A stretch of DNA of 45,663 nt from Heterotrichella gracilis (Eukaryota; Sar; Xanthophyceae; Tribonematales; Xanthonemataceae), in the NCBI GenBank assembly GCA_032358255.1, contig JAULBX010026574.1:1-45663 (forward strand), given 5' to 3'. The position numbers and the translations under genes are program-made. Below are positions 1-5,111 of this stretch, piece after piece. Positions within the stretch are counted from its first letter, which is position 1; every line of letters starts with the position of its first letter. The notes under the pieces are model-generated. The model did no database searches and was not told the DNA's origin. It saw only the letters and a program-made list of their open reading frames with translations.

Positions 1-75
1 GGTCCCCTGAAGAGGATCAATCCTTTCACCCATCGAGCCACAGGCAGATAGACTGCTGTTGAGCTACTCCCCACT
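1..75 (-). other. GC-richer, foldable stretch with a tRNA-like 5' end, cut by the window edge
   Basis: Read on the minus strand, this stretch begins GGGGAGTAGCTCA, which matches the usual first 13 bases of a tRNA (acceptor strand plus start of the D arm). Further in is AGGATTGATCCT, loosely like a T arm. It is clearly richer in G and C than its surroundings. However, I cannot close a D stem, a 7-base anticodon loop, or a 3' acceptor within 75 bases, and the stretch runs off the left edge. It may be a divergent or long-variable-arm tRNA, a tRNA remnant, or another structured RNA. It also overlaps the last codons of the neighbouring minus-strand gene, whose TAG stop lies in the GAGTAG. Confidence 0.25.
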
Positions 76-444
76 CTTATATATAACAACATAAGTTTGT
101 AAAACATGCTCTAAATAACCTATTTCTAACTCTGGGATATTTCCCCAAACTTCTCTAGCAACATTTCTTGCAGTTTCTATTAAGTTTGTTTTAATACCTT
201 GTTGCCAATAAGTTATTCTTGGAAGATTAGGATATAATTTATAATCTTCATATTTAATAGCTTTAGGATAACCTTTTGGGTAATCACTAGGTTTATGATA
301 AAAGGAATAAGAACCTTTACCACAAGTATCTTCAATTGATTTAATTAAATCATCAATTGATTGTATTGGATAAGAACCACTAGCATATTTAGAAGCATAG
401 TGTAATCTTAAATATCCATCGTCATTTTTAAGATATATATTCAT
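64..444 (-). CDS. Hypothetical protein, 126 residues
   Basis: I do not recognise this protein. It is soluble-looking, with no signal peptide or membrane segment, rich in Tyr, with a helical C-terminal third and no motif I can name. The start ATG (442-444) follows an AAACAAACAAACAAAT leader, which resembles the leader of the gene at 802-957 and supports this start. The TAG stop falls inside the tRNA-like stretch at the window edge. It is the last gene of the leftward arm in view. Its nearest possible promoters on the same strand are a CGTATAAATA motif at 761-770 and a GTATAATA sequence at 632-639, both well upstream, so the transcript would carry a long leader. Function unknown; that it is a real gene is likely from its length and leader. 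Confidence 0.75.
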   Translation of the reverse strand: MNIYLKNDDGYLRLHYASKYASGSYPIQSIDDLIKSIEDTCGKGSYSFYHKPSDYPKGYPKAIKYEDYKLYPNLPRITYWQQGIKTNLIETARNVAREVWGNIPELEIGYLEHVLQTYVVIYKSGE

Positions 445-760
445 TTGTTTGTTTGTTTAAAAGGCTATAAATAATGCAAAATTGAGAGGTGATAGTTTGA
501 TAAAATGAGTTAGTATGAAAAACATAGTAATATTGATTATCAACTATTTACATCATCTTAACTAATCATTATTATTACTAATAATCATAACTAATTGATT
601 ATAAGCATTTAATAATTAAATTTAAAATGATATTATACCCCCTCTGTATCTCCCCCATAAAATGAGTTAAGTTATTGTGTTGTAAGGACATAACTATTTT
701 ACCTGATCCAAGTATATTATCTATACAAGTCTAGTAAGTCTTACAATTTGCTTACAAGGA
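445..760 (-). other. Non-coding stretch, probable long leader or regulatory RNA
   Basis: No convincing gene lies in these 316 bases; the longest minus-strand frame I find starting at an ATG is about 19 codons. The minus strand has two runs of five G (opposite CCCCC at 638-642 and 652-656), striking in so AT-rich a sequence, followed at once by GGTATAATATC, which looks like a -10 box. Nearer the 761-770 promoter motif are two copies of TTGTAAG and the palindrome GTAAGACTTAC on the minus strand. Next to the gene start is the repeated AAAC leader. It is best read as promoter plus untranslated leader for the 126-residue protein, possibly with a structured RNA. Confidence 0.4.
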
Positions 761-770
761 TATTTATACG
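761..770 (-). promoter_or_regulatory. Candidate phage promoter motif CGTATAAATA
   Basis: On the minus strand this reads CGTATAAATA, matching the CGTATAATA family found before several plus-strand genes here. It lies just beyond a strong leftward terminator (772-803), where a new leftward transcript would be expected to begin. The nearest gene start in that direction is at 444, about 317 bases away. Confidence 0.4.
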
Positions 771-771
771 G

Positions 772-803
772 AAGAATAATAAAAGAGGGAATTTCACCCT
801 CTT
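772..803 (-). terminator. Rho-independent terminator, leftward
   Basis: On the minus strand AAGAGGG pairs with CCCTCTT (783-789 with 797-803) around a 7-base loop, followed by TTTTATTATT. The TAA stop of the 51-residue gene lies at the base of the stem, so termination is tightly joined to the end of that gene. Confidence 0.8.
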
Positions 804-957
804 ATTTCTTTATTGTTGCAAAATCTTCAAAAGATAAACATCTATGTTGTCTAACTTTATCAGTATCAAACCAACAATCAACTCCATTTGTTCCTTCTGA
901 ATAATTAACTAGCTTACTATCTTCAGCTAGATAATACTTTTCAATGATTTCTTCCAT
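802..957 (-). CDS. Hypothetical micro-protein, 51 residues
   Basis: A 51-residue frame begins at ATG 955-957 and ends in a TAA that overlaps the terminator stem. The protein starts MEEIIEKYYLAEDSK and has single Cys residues at 29 and 40; there is no membrane segment. The leader (AAACAAACAAAT a few bases upstream of the start) matches that of the gene at 64-444, supporting translation. It sits between two leftward terminators, so it is a one-gene transcription unit and its promoter must lie within 958-1010. I do not recognise a family. In phages, small, separately terminated genes of this kind are often early host-interaction proteins, but that is inference only. Confidence 0.65.
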   Translation of the reverse strand: MEEIIEKYYLAEDSKLVNYSEGTNGVDCWFDTDKVRQHRCLSFEDFATIKK

Positions 958-1010
958 AATATCTATTTGTTTGTTTTGTGACTACTTAATTAACCAACAT
1001 ATAAAAGGAA

Positions 1011-1032
1011 GTAAAAAGGGGATTTCTCCCCT
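1011..1032 (-). terminator. Rho-independent terminator, leftward
   Basis: On the minus strand AGGGG pairs with CCCCT (1017-1021 with 1028-1032) around a 6-base loop, followed by TTTTTAC. It lies five bases beyond the stop of the 94-residue gene at 1038-1322. Confidence 0.8.
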
Positions 1033-1037
1033 ATCTC

Positions 1038-1322
1038 TTAGAATAAGATCTCTTCTAAGCTGAATTGCTTATAAGTGATGGCATTAACTACCTTATCCTT
1101 GGTATATTTAGCTCTGATACCATTTGAGTTCTTAAGCTCAAACATATCTCTCATACCAAAGGATAACTTATCCCCAATAATTACACCTACAGATTCACCA
1201 GTTTCAACAACAGTACCTTTGACCATTGCATATTCTTTAACATAGGTAAATCCAGTAATTTGAACATTATAAGAAGTTCCAATCACTAATCCAGCGTTAG
1301 CTGGTGTATTATCTTTAGACAT
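1038..1322 (-). CDS. Hypothetical protein, 94 residues, beta-rich
   Basis: This small protein alternates hydrophobic and polar residues in several predicted beta strands (for example the stretches around residues 12-25, 33-40 and 43-52), as a small beta-barrel would. I cannot name the family; an OB-like nucleic-acid-binding fold is possible but unsupported by any specific motif. It has its own terminator immediately downstream and a long structured leader upstream (1323-1440), so it is an independent transcription unit and may be strongly expressed. The start at 1320-1322 is preceded on its strand by the A-rich AACTTAAAAA, as in other genes here. Confidence 0.7.
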   Translation of the reverse strand: MSKDNTPANAGLVIGTSYNVQITGFTYVKEYAMVKGTVVETGESVGVIIGDKLSFGMRDMFELKNSNGIRAKYTKDKVVNAITYKQFSLEEILF

Positions 1323-1616
1323 TTTTTAAGTTGGTTAGATACAGTCAATCCTATTAAAACAATAGGGTATGCTGCCTTACTTGTGAAGCTAGGGGACTCA
1401 ATGGGTGACTATCCAATGCTCATATTCAGCAAGTTAAAAAATTATAACCAAAAAATTTTAAAAATCATAGGGCTACCTCTTTTAAAATCTTAAAACTATT
1501 AGTAAAAGTAACTTCTAAAAATTATAGTAAAAAATTTAATCTACTTATATCTCTCTAATACTAATATATAAATAACTACTTATATAACTCTAACTCAATT
1601 ACTTAACCTCTTTTGC
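1323..1616. other. Non-coding region: structured leader then very AT-rich stretch
   Basis: Positions 1323-1440 are GC-richer than the surroundings. They contain a perfect 6-bp hairpin (CCTATT 1350-1355 with AATAGG 1361-1366, 5-base loop) and, at 1395-1408, a 14-mer that matches the structured stretch at 26-39 on the opposite strand at 12 of 14 positions. This fits a structured 5' leader for the 94-residue gene. Positions 1440-1616 are almost pure A and T with no frame worth calling. They could hold promoters or an easily melted segment such as an origin, but I see no iterons here. Confidence 0.4.
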
Positions 1617-1676
1617 TGCACAATGAATAGTGTAAAATATACCTAAAATAGTTGTTTTTGCACAAAAAATAGTGCA
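1617..1676 (+). repeat. Pair of 18-base direct repeats with internal dyad, 42 bases apart
   Basis: TGCACAATGAATAGTGTA (1617-1634) and TGCACAAAAAATAGTGCA (1659-1676) match at 15 of 18 positions. The second is an inverted repeat, TGCAC-8-GTGCA, and the first is nearly so. Their start-to-start distance of 42 bases equals four turns of B-DNA, so a protein bound at both would sit on one face. They lie immediately upstream of the CGTATAATA motif at 1683. They are probable operator sites. Confidence 0.5.
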
Positions 1677-1682
1677 TATTTG

Positions 1683-1691
1683 CGTATAATA
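1683..1691 (+). promoter_or_regulatory. Candidate promoter motif CGTATAATA
   Basis: CGTATAATA on the plus strand, identical to the core of the motif before the genes at 10064, 42273 and 44751. It faces right, against the surrounding leftward genes, and points into a roughly 100-base unit that ends at the terminator at 1757-1796. The paired repeats lie directly upstream. Confidence 0.5.
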
Positions 1692-1790
1692 TAAATATAT
1701 GAAAGCAACAATATTTCAAAAACAAAAGATAGATACTTCTAAATATCTTATAATAAAAAACCTCAGACTAAATCTAATCTGAGGTTTTAC
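1692..1790 (+). ncRNA. Candidate small RNA (or 27-residue peptide) unit
   Basis: A promoter-like motif (1683-1691) and a strong terminator (1757-1796) bracket about 100 bases on the plus strand, inside a leftward region. A 27-codon frame (ATG 1699-1701, TGA 1780-1782) starts only 8 bases after the motif and runs into the terminator stem. That suggests either a leaderless peptide or, more likely, a non-coding RNA ending in the hairpin. The paired upstream repeats suggest it is regulated. Expression is inferred from these signals only. Confidence 0.35.
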
Positions 1791-1796
1791 TTTTTA
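1757..1796. terminator. Bidirectional terminator
   Basis: AAAACCTCAGA (1757-1767) pairs perfectly with TCTGAGGTTTT (1778-1788) around a 10-base loop. Rightward, the stem is followed by ACTTTTT; leftward, by TTTATTAT after the stem's own T run. It would end both the rightward small unit and the leftward eight-gene operon. Confidence 0.85.
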
Positions 1797-1866
1797 AATA
1801 TATGTTAGTAATTATTTAATATCTTCTATAATATTTAATTTTATCATTAACTTTCTCAACTCATGT

Positions 1867-2103
1867 TTATATACTTTCATTTTCATCTTTATTCTTTTCT
1901 TCTAAATATTTACTTAGTTCTTCCAATCCATTTTCTTCCACATACTTTTCTAAGAAACTTAATTCATTCTTATATCTTTCTTTAAACTTCTTATCTTGCT
2001 TCCATAAAGCTCTTCTAGTTCTTCTATTAGGTGGTTGTACTACTCTAGTATCTATTTTACTAGTAGTATCATTGTGTGTAATGTTATCTATTTTATCTTC
2101 CAT
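1867..2103 (-). CDS. Hypothetical charged protein, 78 residues
   Basis: Last gene of the leftward eight-gene chain. The protein has a disordered, Thr/Asp/Asn-rich N-terminal third, a basic patch around residues 27-41 (PNRRTRRALWKQDKK at 26-40), and a highly charged helical C-terminal part (about residues 40-75). The basic patch followed by a helix could bind nucleic acid, but I recognise no family. The start lies 1 base beyond the stop of the upstream gene, so translation is probably coupled. About 70 bases separate its stop from the bidirectional terminator. Confidence 0.6.
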   Translation of the reverse strand: MEDKIDNITHNDTTSKIDTRVVQPPNRRTRRALWKQDKKFKERYKNELSFLEKYVEENGLEELSKYLEEKNKDENESI

Positions 2104-2104
2104 A

Positions 2105-2257
2105 TTATAGTGTGCTTATAAACATTCTTAATTTATTAATATATTCTTTATCATATACTCTATCTTCAGTTATTAAAGATAGTAATATTGCTTTCTTCTT
2201 TTCCCATAACTCTAATTCTGAGATTACTTGAGATAGTTTATTTATTGATGTTGTCAT
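2105..2257 (-). CDS. Hypothetical helical micro-protein, 50 residues
   Basis: A 50-residue frame from ATG 2255-2257 to TAA 2105-2107. The protein starts MTTSINKLSQVISELELWEK and reads as one or two amphipathic helices with a regular Leu/Ile spacing, so it may form a small helical hairpin or coiled coil. It has no cysteines, signal or membrane segment. It fits tightly between its neighbours: 10 bases after the upstream gene's stop and 1 base before the downstream gene's start. An AATAATA leader precedes the ATG. Family unknown. Confidence 0.6.
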   Translation of the reverse strand: MTTSINKLSQVISELELWEKKKAILLSLITEDRVYDKEYINKLRMFISTL

Positions 2258-2267
2258 TATTATTTAT

Positions 2268-2492
2268 TTATTCTGGTCTTAAACAACTATTTTCTCCTAT
2301 CTTAGAATTAGTACTACAAGTAACTGTATAAGGAGGATTAGTTAACCAATGAGGTTGCTGCCAAATAGGATTAACTGGTTGTACATAAGGTATATTAACC
2401 ACTTGTCCTTCATGACATAATACTAATACTTCTTCTAAAGTAATATGTCCTGCTTTATATAATCTATCTACTATTTCATTTTTTGTTTTCAT
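2268..2492 (-). CDS. Hypothetical protein, 74 residues, Pro/Trp-rich C-terminal half
   Basis: The N-terminal 30 residues look like a short helical pair (a Leu/Val-rich segment around residues 16-27 ending in CHEG). The second half is unusual: rich in Pro, Trp, Asn and Gln (VNPIWQQPHWLTNPP at 40-54), with Cys at 59 and 69. That mixture suggests an extended binding peptide rather than a compact domain. It is the fifth gene counted back from the end of the leftward chain's start, with 5 bases between it and the upstream stop. I do not recognise a family. Confidence 0.6.
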   Translation of the reverse strand: MKTKNEIVDRLYKAGHITLEEVLVLCHEGQVVNIPYVQPVNPIWQQPHWLTNPPYTVTCSTNSKIGENSCLRPE

Positions 2493-2497
2493 TGTTA

Positions 2498-2767
2498 TTA
2501 TTTTTTAATTTTTCTAGTATAAATTTTAAAATTAGGAGCTTCCATTGTTTCAATAACTGTAAACTCTATTCCTATATTTTTAAAATGTTGCCCAATATTA
2601 TCCACCATTCCAAATCTATCTAATTTTTTTAAAGTTGCATATAATATACAAAGAGCTTCATTGTCTGCATCTTCTTTAGTTTCTTCTTTAAACACTTTAA
2701 CTTTTAGAAGTTCATTATATTCTTCTAAATCTATTGTTACTTGTGGTTTGCTATATTCAGTCTTCAT
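2498..2767 (-). CDS. Hypothetical protein, 89 residues
   Basis: A small mixed alpha/beta protein: an N-terminal strand, a helix-rich middle (residues 14-60, with a Leu/Ala-rich helix around CILYATLKKLDRFGM at 40-54), and a C-terminal beta hairpin with basic residues. No motif I can name. Its start codon lies inside the end of the upstream 50-residue gene (11-base overlap), and 5 bases separate its stop from the next start, so it belongs to the coupled operon. Function unknown. Confidence 0.65.
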   Translation of the reverse strand: MKTEYSKPQVTIDLEEYNELLKVKVFKEETKEDADNEALCILYATLKKLDRFGMVDNIGQHFKNIGIEFTVIETMEAPNFKIYTRKIKK

Positions 2768-2909
2768 ATTTTTCTTTTATTTTAATATAATTTAATGCTT
2801 TATATTTGGCTTCTTTAATTTGTTCTTTTAAATTCTTTAATTCTAATTCTTTTTTATCTTTTTTAGATAATTTCTTAGTTTCTTTCTTTGGACTCTTCTC
2901 TTTGCTCAT
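2757..2909 (-). CDS. Hypothetical Lys-rich micro-protein, 50 residues
   Basis: A 50-residue frame from ATG 2907-2909 to TGA 2757-2759. The protein is extremely basic and helical (MSKEKSPKKETKKLSKKDKK at the start, then a Glu/Lys/Leu helix), as seen in small nucleic-acid-associated or scaffold-like peptides. It overlaps the upstream 66-residue gene by 35 bases and the downstream 89-residue gene by 11 bases, an arrangement that supports it as a coupled member of the chain. Low-complexity AT-rich DNA can produce Lys-rich frames by chance, so confidence is moderate. Confidence 0.5.
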   Translation of the reverse strand: MSKEKSPKKETKKLSKKDKKELELKNLKEQIKEAKYKALNYIKIKEKYED

Positions 2910-3075
2910 TTATTTTTAATTTTAAATTATCAACCCATTTTTCTACAGTTATTTTACTATCTTTAGGATAAGGATTAGCTTGTAGTAATAAATGCTCTTC
3001 ATAAGTCCAAACTCTAAATCTTGTTATTTTACCACCTGCTTGAGGTTTCCATTTACTCTGTTCCTTCATCTTCAC
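2875..3075 (-). CDS. Hypothetical protein, 66 residues
   Basis: A compact small protein with an N-terminal basic stretch, a strand (KITRFRVWTYEEH at 16-28) and a C-terminal charged helix. The aromatic-rich strand followed by a helix could be a mini-domain, but I recognise nothing. It overlaps the end of the upstream 59-residue gene by 23 bases and the start of the downstream 50-residue gene by 35 bases. A plus-strand frame through the same DNA is an AT-rich shadow and was not called. Confidence 0.6.
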   Translation of the reverse strand: MKMKEQSKWKPQAGGKITRFRVWTYEEHLLLQANPYPKDSKITVEKWVDNLKLKINEQREESKERN

Positions 3076-3232
3076 TTTTTGGTAAATCTTTATTATCTAG
3101 TTCTTCATATAACCATTTATTCCAAAACTTACCTTCTTCTTCTCTACACCAATCTACAAACTTTTGATAACTTTCTTTTGTTCCCCAAATACCTGGAGCT
3201 ACTTCTATTATTTTATTTTCTTTATTCTCCAT
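3053..3232 (-). CDS. Hypothetical protein, 59 residues
   Basis: A frame from ATG 3230-3232 to TAA 3053-3055. The protein has a well-composed hydrophobic/aromatic core (IWGTKESYQKFVDWCREEEG at 15-34, then FWNKWLYEEL) and an acidic tail. The density of Trp and Tyr in a short protein is unlikely in a chance frame and supports a real gene. It overlaps both neighbours (11 bases upstream, 23 downstream), continuing the coupled chain. Family unknown. Confidence 0.6.
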   Translation of the reverse strand: MENKENKIIEVAPGIWGTKESYQKFVDWCREEEGKFWNKWLYEELDNKDLPKSEDEGTE

Positions 3233-3485
3233 TATTATCTTTTAAATTAAATATTTGAAATTTCCATTGTTCTACTACAGGAGGTCTTTCTTGTACAGGA
3301 AATGTAATTTCTTCTTCATCAGATACTTGTTTTATTACTTCATAACCATGCCATTCTATAATTGGAGTTTCAGTAACCTCTATTCCATTATCCCAATCTC
3401 TAGTTAATGATTTACCTATTACCTTAATAACATTACTAAACTTTGCTACAAACTCTCCTTCTTTAGTTCTTATTTTTATCTTCAT
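3222..3485 (-). CDS. First gene of the leftward operon, hypothetical protein, 87 residues
   Basis: A beta-rich small protein: repeated strand patterns at residues 2-6, 11-25 and 41-50, then a proline-containing turn (PVQERPPVVEQW) and an acidic end. No family recognised. It is the promoter-proximal gene of eight leftward genes that overlap or nearly touch, and it starts 72 bases from the first rightward gene across the dyad-bearing control region. Its position next to the operator suggests early, regulated expression. Confidence 0.65.
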   Translation of the reverse strand: MKIKIRTKEGEFVAKFSNVIKVIGKSLTRDWDNGIEVTETPIIEWHGYEVIKQVSDEEEITFPVQERPPVVEQWKFQIFNLKDNNGE

Positions 3486-3493
3486 TATTTTCT

Positions 3494-3533
3494 TTTGTTA
3501 TTTGTCACAAATTAATACTACTTTTGTGACAAC
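3494..3533 (+). promoter_or_regulatory. Divergent control region: Bacteroides-type promoter overlaid by an operator dyad
   Basis: Rightward, TTTG at 3494-3497 and TACTTTTG at 3519-3526 match the Bacteroides primary-sigma consensus (-33 TTTG, -7 TAnnTTTG) with a 21-base spacer, placing a start near 3532 and a leader of about 25 bases before ATG 3558. Across it lies a perfect 10-bp inverted repeat, TTGTCACAAA (3502-3511) and TTTGTGACAA (3523-3532), with an 11-base gap. The left arm is itself a palindrome (TTTGT-C-ACAAA). Centres are about two helical turns apart. A repressor bound here would block the promoter and could also act on the leftward operon. Confidence 0.65.
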
Positions 3534-3557
3534 AAATGTAAAACAAAAATAATTAAT

Positions 3558-4202
3558 ATGAAAGAACAAATAAGAAATTTAAGAATTAAAATTGATGAAT
3601 TAGCTCAATTAACTAAGGGACTTTCGCCTAAACAGAAGTTTATTGTAGATATTGCTCAAATACCTAAAACATTAGATTGGACAGTAGAAGAATGGTTAGG
3701 TGTATTTAACAGAACTAATTATGGTATTATTGATTCTAATGAAATAAAAGACTTTGACTTTAACACCTTTATTACTCCAATTCCTTTTGAATCTCAACCT
3801 TTAAATAAAGCAGTAGATTCTCTTTACTTAGCTAAAGCTTGGTTAGGTAAAGTATTAGGAGAATTAGGAACAGAAAATCCTTATGGTAGTGGATATAAAA
3901 CTAAAGAAGATATTGTTCCTACTCAAGATGTTGCTCCTAAAATTGGTGATAAAATTGATAGTGCTACTATTATAGATGTATGGAGAATTGGTAATAACTT
4001 AAATCCTAATCATATTGAAAAAGTAGATTGGTTAAGAACTGAGATTGATAAAATAATTAAAGATATAGAATCTATTACTTGGTTAGAACAAAAAAATAGT
4101 ATTGTAAGTAAATTAAATCATTTATTTAATAACTGTTATAATCACTTGTGTGAAGCCAGATTTTGGTTGGGATTTGAAATGGAAAGAATTAAAAACAATT
4201 AA
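3558..4202 (+). CDS. 214-residue protein with a portal-like segment and two A-x-x-W-L-G helices
   Basis: First rightward gene, driven by the host-type promoter. Residues 27-42 align without gaps to portal residues 432-447: KF, D, A-Q, P-K and WT-x-E recur at the same spacing (K27/F28/D31/A33/Q34/P36/K37/W41/T42/E44). Weaker similarity runs on for about 40 residues. Two helices share the pattern L-x-x-A-x-x-W-L-G, at 89-97 and 197-205, each followed by an amphipathic stretch. This pattern recalls, from memory only, helical hairpins in some Bacteroides-phage proteins annotated as Acb2/Tad1-like cyclic-nucleotide sponges; I cannot verify that. Its length, promoter position and operator suggest an early or regulated role rather than a structural one. 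Function otherwise unknown. Confidence 0.8.
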   Translation: MKEQIRNLRIKIDELAQLTKGLSPKQKFIVDIAQIPKTLDWTVEEWLGVFNRTNYGIIDSNEIKDFDFNTFITPIPFESQPLNKAVDSLYLAKAWLGKVLGELGTENPYGSGYKTKEDIVPTQDVAPKIGDKIDSATIIDVWRIGNNLNPNHIEKVDWLRTEIDKIIKDIESITWLEQKNSIVSKLNHLFNNCYNHLCEARFWLGFEMERIKNN

Positions 4203-4213
4203 TAAATAAAATT

Positions 4214-4558
4214 ATGAAAGAAACAAGAGAGATTTTAAGAGTGAATATGTCTAACTTTAGACCTGTCTATAAAAATAAAGATGGTAAGTTATTAACAGAT
4301 AAAGAGTTAGATAGTATAGATAAGCTTAATGAAGGGTTTGTATCAGATGATGAACATGAAAAAATAATTGAAGTTATAGAAGAATTTGAAGAATCATGGA
4401 CAGAATCTGTAATGGTTAATATGGGTTATTATTGGATGGTTATTAGTAGAGATGCTTCTGATGAGTTTACTAATGTAGAATTTAGTAATAATATGTTAAC
4501 TGCTTATAAAGTAAAAGAGTCTGTAGAAGATGTAGTTAAACAGTTTAACGTAAAATAA
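4214..4558 (+). CDS. Hypothetical acidic protein, 114 residues
   Basis: An acidic alpha/beta protein with a helix around residues 46-62 (EHEKIIEVIEEFEESW) and a strand-rich second half (SVMVNMGYYWMVIS at 65-78). No catalytic or metal-binding motif stands out and I recognise no family. It starts 11 bases after the 214-residue gene and ends 6 bases before the next gene, so it is in the same rightward operon. A CGTAAAATA sequence, a weak relative of the candidate promoter motif, overlaps its last codon and stop (4549-4557), just before the next start. Confidence 0.7.
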   Translation: MKETREILRVNMSNFRPVYKNKDGKLLTDKELDSIDKLNEGFVSDDEHEKIIEVIEEFEESWTESVMVNMGYYWMVISRDASDEFTNVEFSNNMLTAYKVKESVEDVVKQFNVK

Positions 4559-4564
4559 GGTTTT

Positions 4565-4984
4565 ATGGAGACAACAATAATCAAAGTACCTTTAGATCCT
4601 TATTATGCTTATGTAAAGATTGTAGGAAGTTTACAATTTAATTTAACAGAAGCAGAGATTAAAGTAGGAGCAGAGATGTTAAGATTATATGAGAACTATC
4701 TATCTCAAAGTACTTCCTTTATTGCGTGGGAACTTCTTAATACTCCTAAAAATAATAAACAAATTAAAACTCTCTTAGATCTTAAAGACGCTTCATTTAA
4801 TAATATAAAGTTATCTCTTAAAAAGAAGAACTTTATAACAGATGAAGGATTTAATAAAGGTCTTAAAATGGGGCATGTAACATTTATAATTAATGACAGT
4901 TTTACAAATAGAGACACAACTACAAAAGAAATTTCCAGAGATACCCAAGAAGATGATTCATTTGATGATGAAGAACTTATTTGA
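4565..4984 (+). CDS. Winged-helix-like protein, 139 residues; possible small terminase or regulator
   Basis: Residues about 25-95 read as a winged helix-turn-helix: a first helix (LTEAEIKVGAEMLRLYENYL), a middle helix ending in WELLNTP, a turn and recognition-type helix (KQIKTLLDLKDASFNNIKLS), then KKKNFI and a strand, with an acidic tail. Such a domain would bind DNA. Its place three genes before TerL makes a small-terminase role plausible, and a transcription regulator is the alternative. The last 92 bases overlap the next gene in another frame. The ATG has no Shine-Dalgarno sequence, as elsewhere here. Confidence 0.7.
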   Translation: METTIIKVPLDPYYAYVKIVGSLQFNLTEAEIKVGAEMLRLYENYLSQSTSFIAWELLNTPKNNKQIKTLLDLKDASFNNIKLSLKKKNFITDEGFNKGLKMGHVTFIINDSFTNRDTTTKEISRDTQEDDSFDDEELI

Positions 4985-5111
4985 TGGTGCTAAAGAAAGA
5001 ATGAAAGATAAAGAAGAAAAGTTCTCACTTAAGTATTTAGGAACATTAATTAAAAAGAAAAGTAGAAAAGAAAGATATGAAACTTATAAAAATAGAGGGA
5101 GCACAACTTGA
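4893..5111 (+). CDS. Small HU/IHF-like protein, 72 residues
   Basis: The protein has the order expected of a short HU/IHF relative: an N-terminal helix pair (KKFPEIPKKMIHLMMKNLF, 12-30), a linker, a strand entering LGT (49-51, where HU proteins have their conserved Gly-x-Phe turn), then a strongly basic tail instead of full DNA-clasping arms. IHF-like genes beside the terminase are known in crAss-like phages. It overlaps the preceding gene by 92 bases in another frame; the helix motif inside the overlap (FPEIPKK) argues for the upstream ATG over a later Met. Stop is TGA. It probably bends or packages DNA; assigned on pattern only. Confidence 0.65.
   Translation: MTVLQIETQLQKKFPEIPKKMIHLMMKNLFDGAKERMKDKEEKFSLKYLGTLIKKKSRKERYETYKNRGSTT

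Noticed and set aside
1..75. A confident tRNA call, or a small ribozyme, at the left edge
   Set aside because: Only the tRNA 5' end and a weak T-arm match; the other arms cannot be closed. CTGAAGA resembles part of a hammerhead core but the required GAAA is missing on that strand.
2992..3258. An 88-residue plus-strand frame in the leftward arm
   Set aside because: It is a Leu/Phe/Tyr-rich shadow of the overlapping leftward micro-genes, with no promoter or leader of the usual kind.
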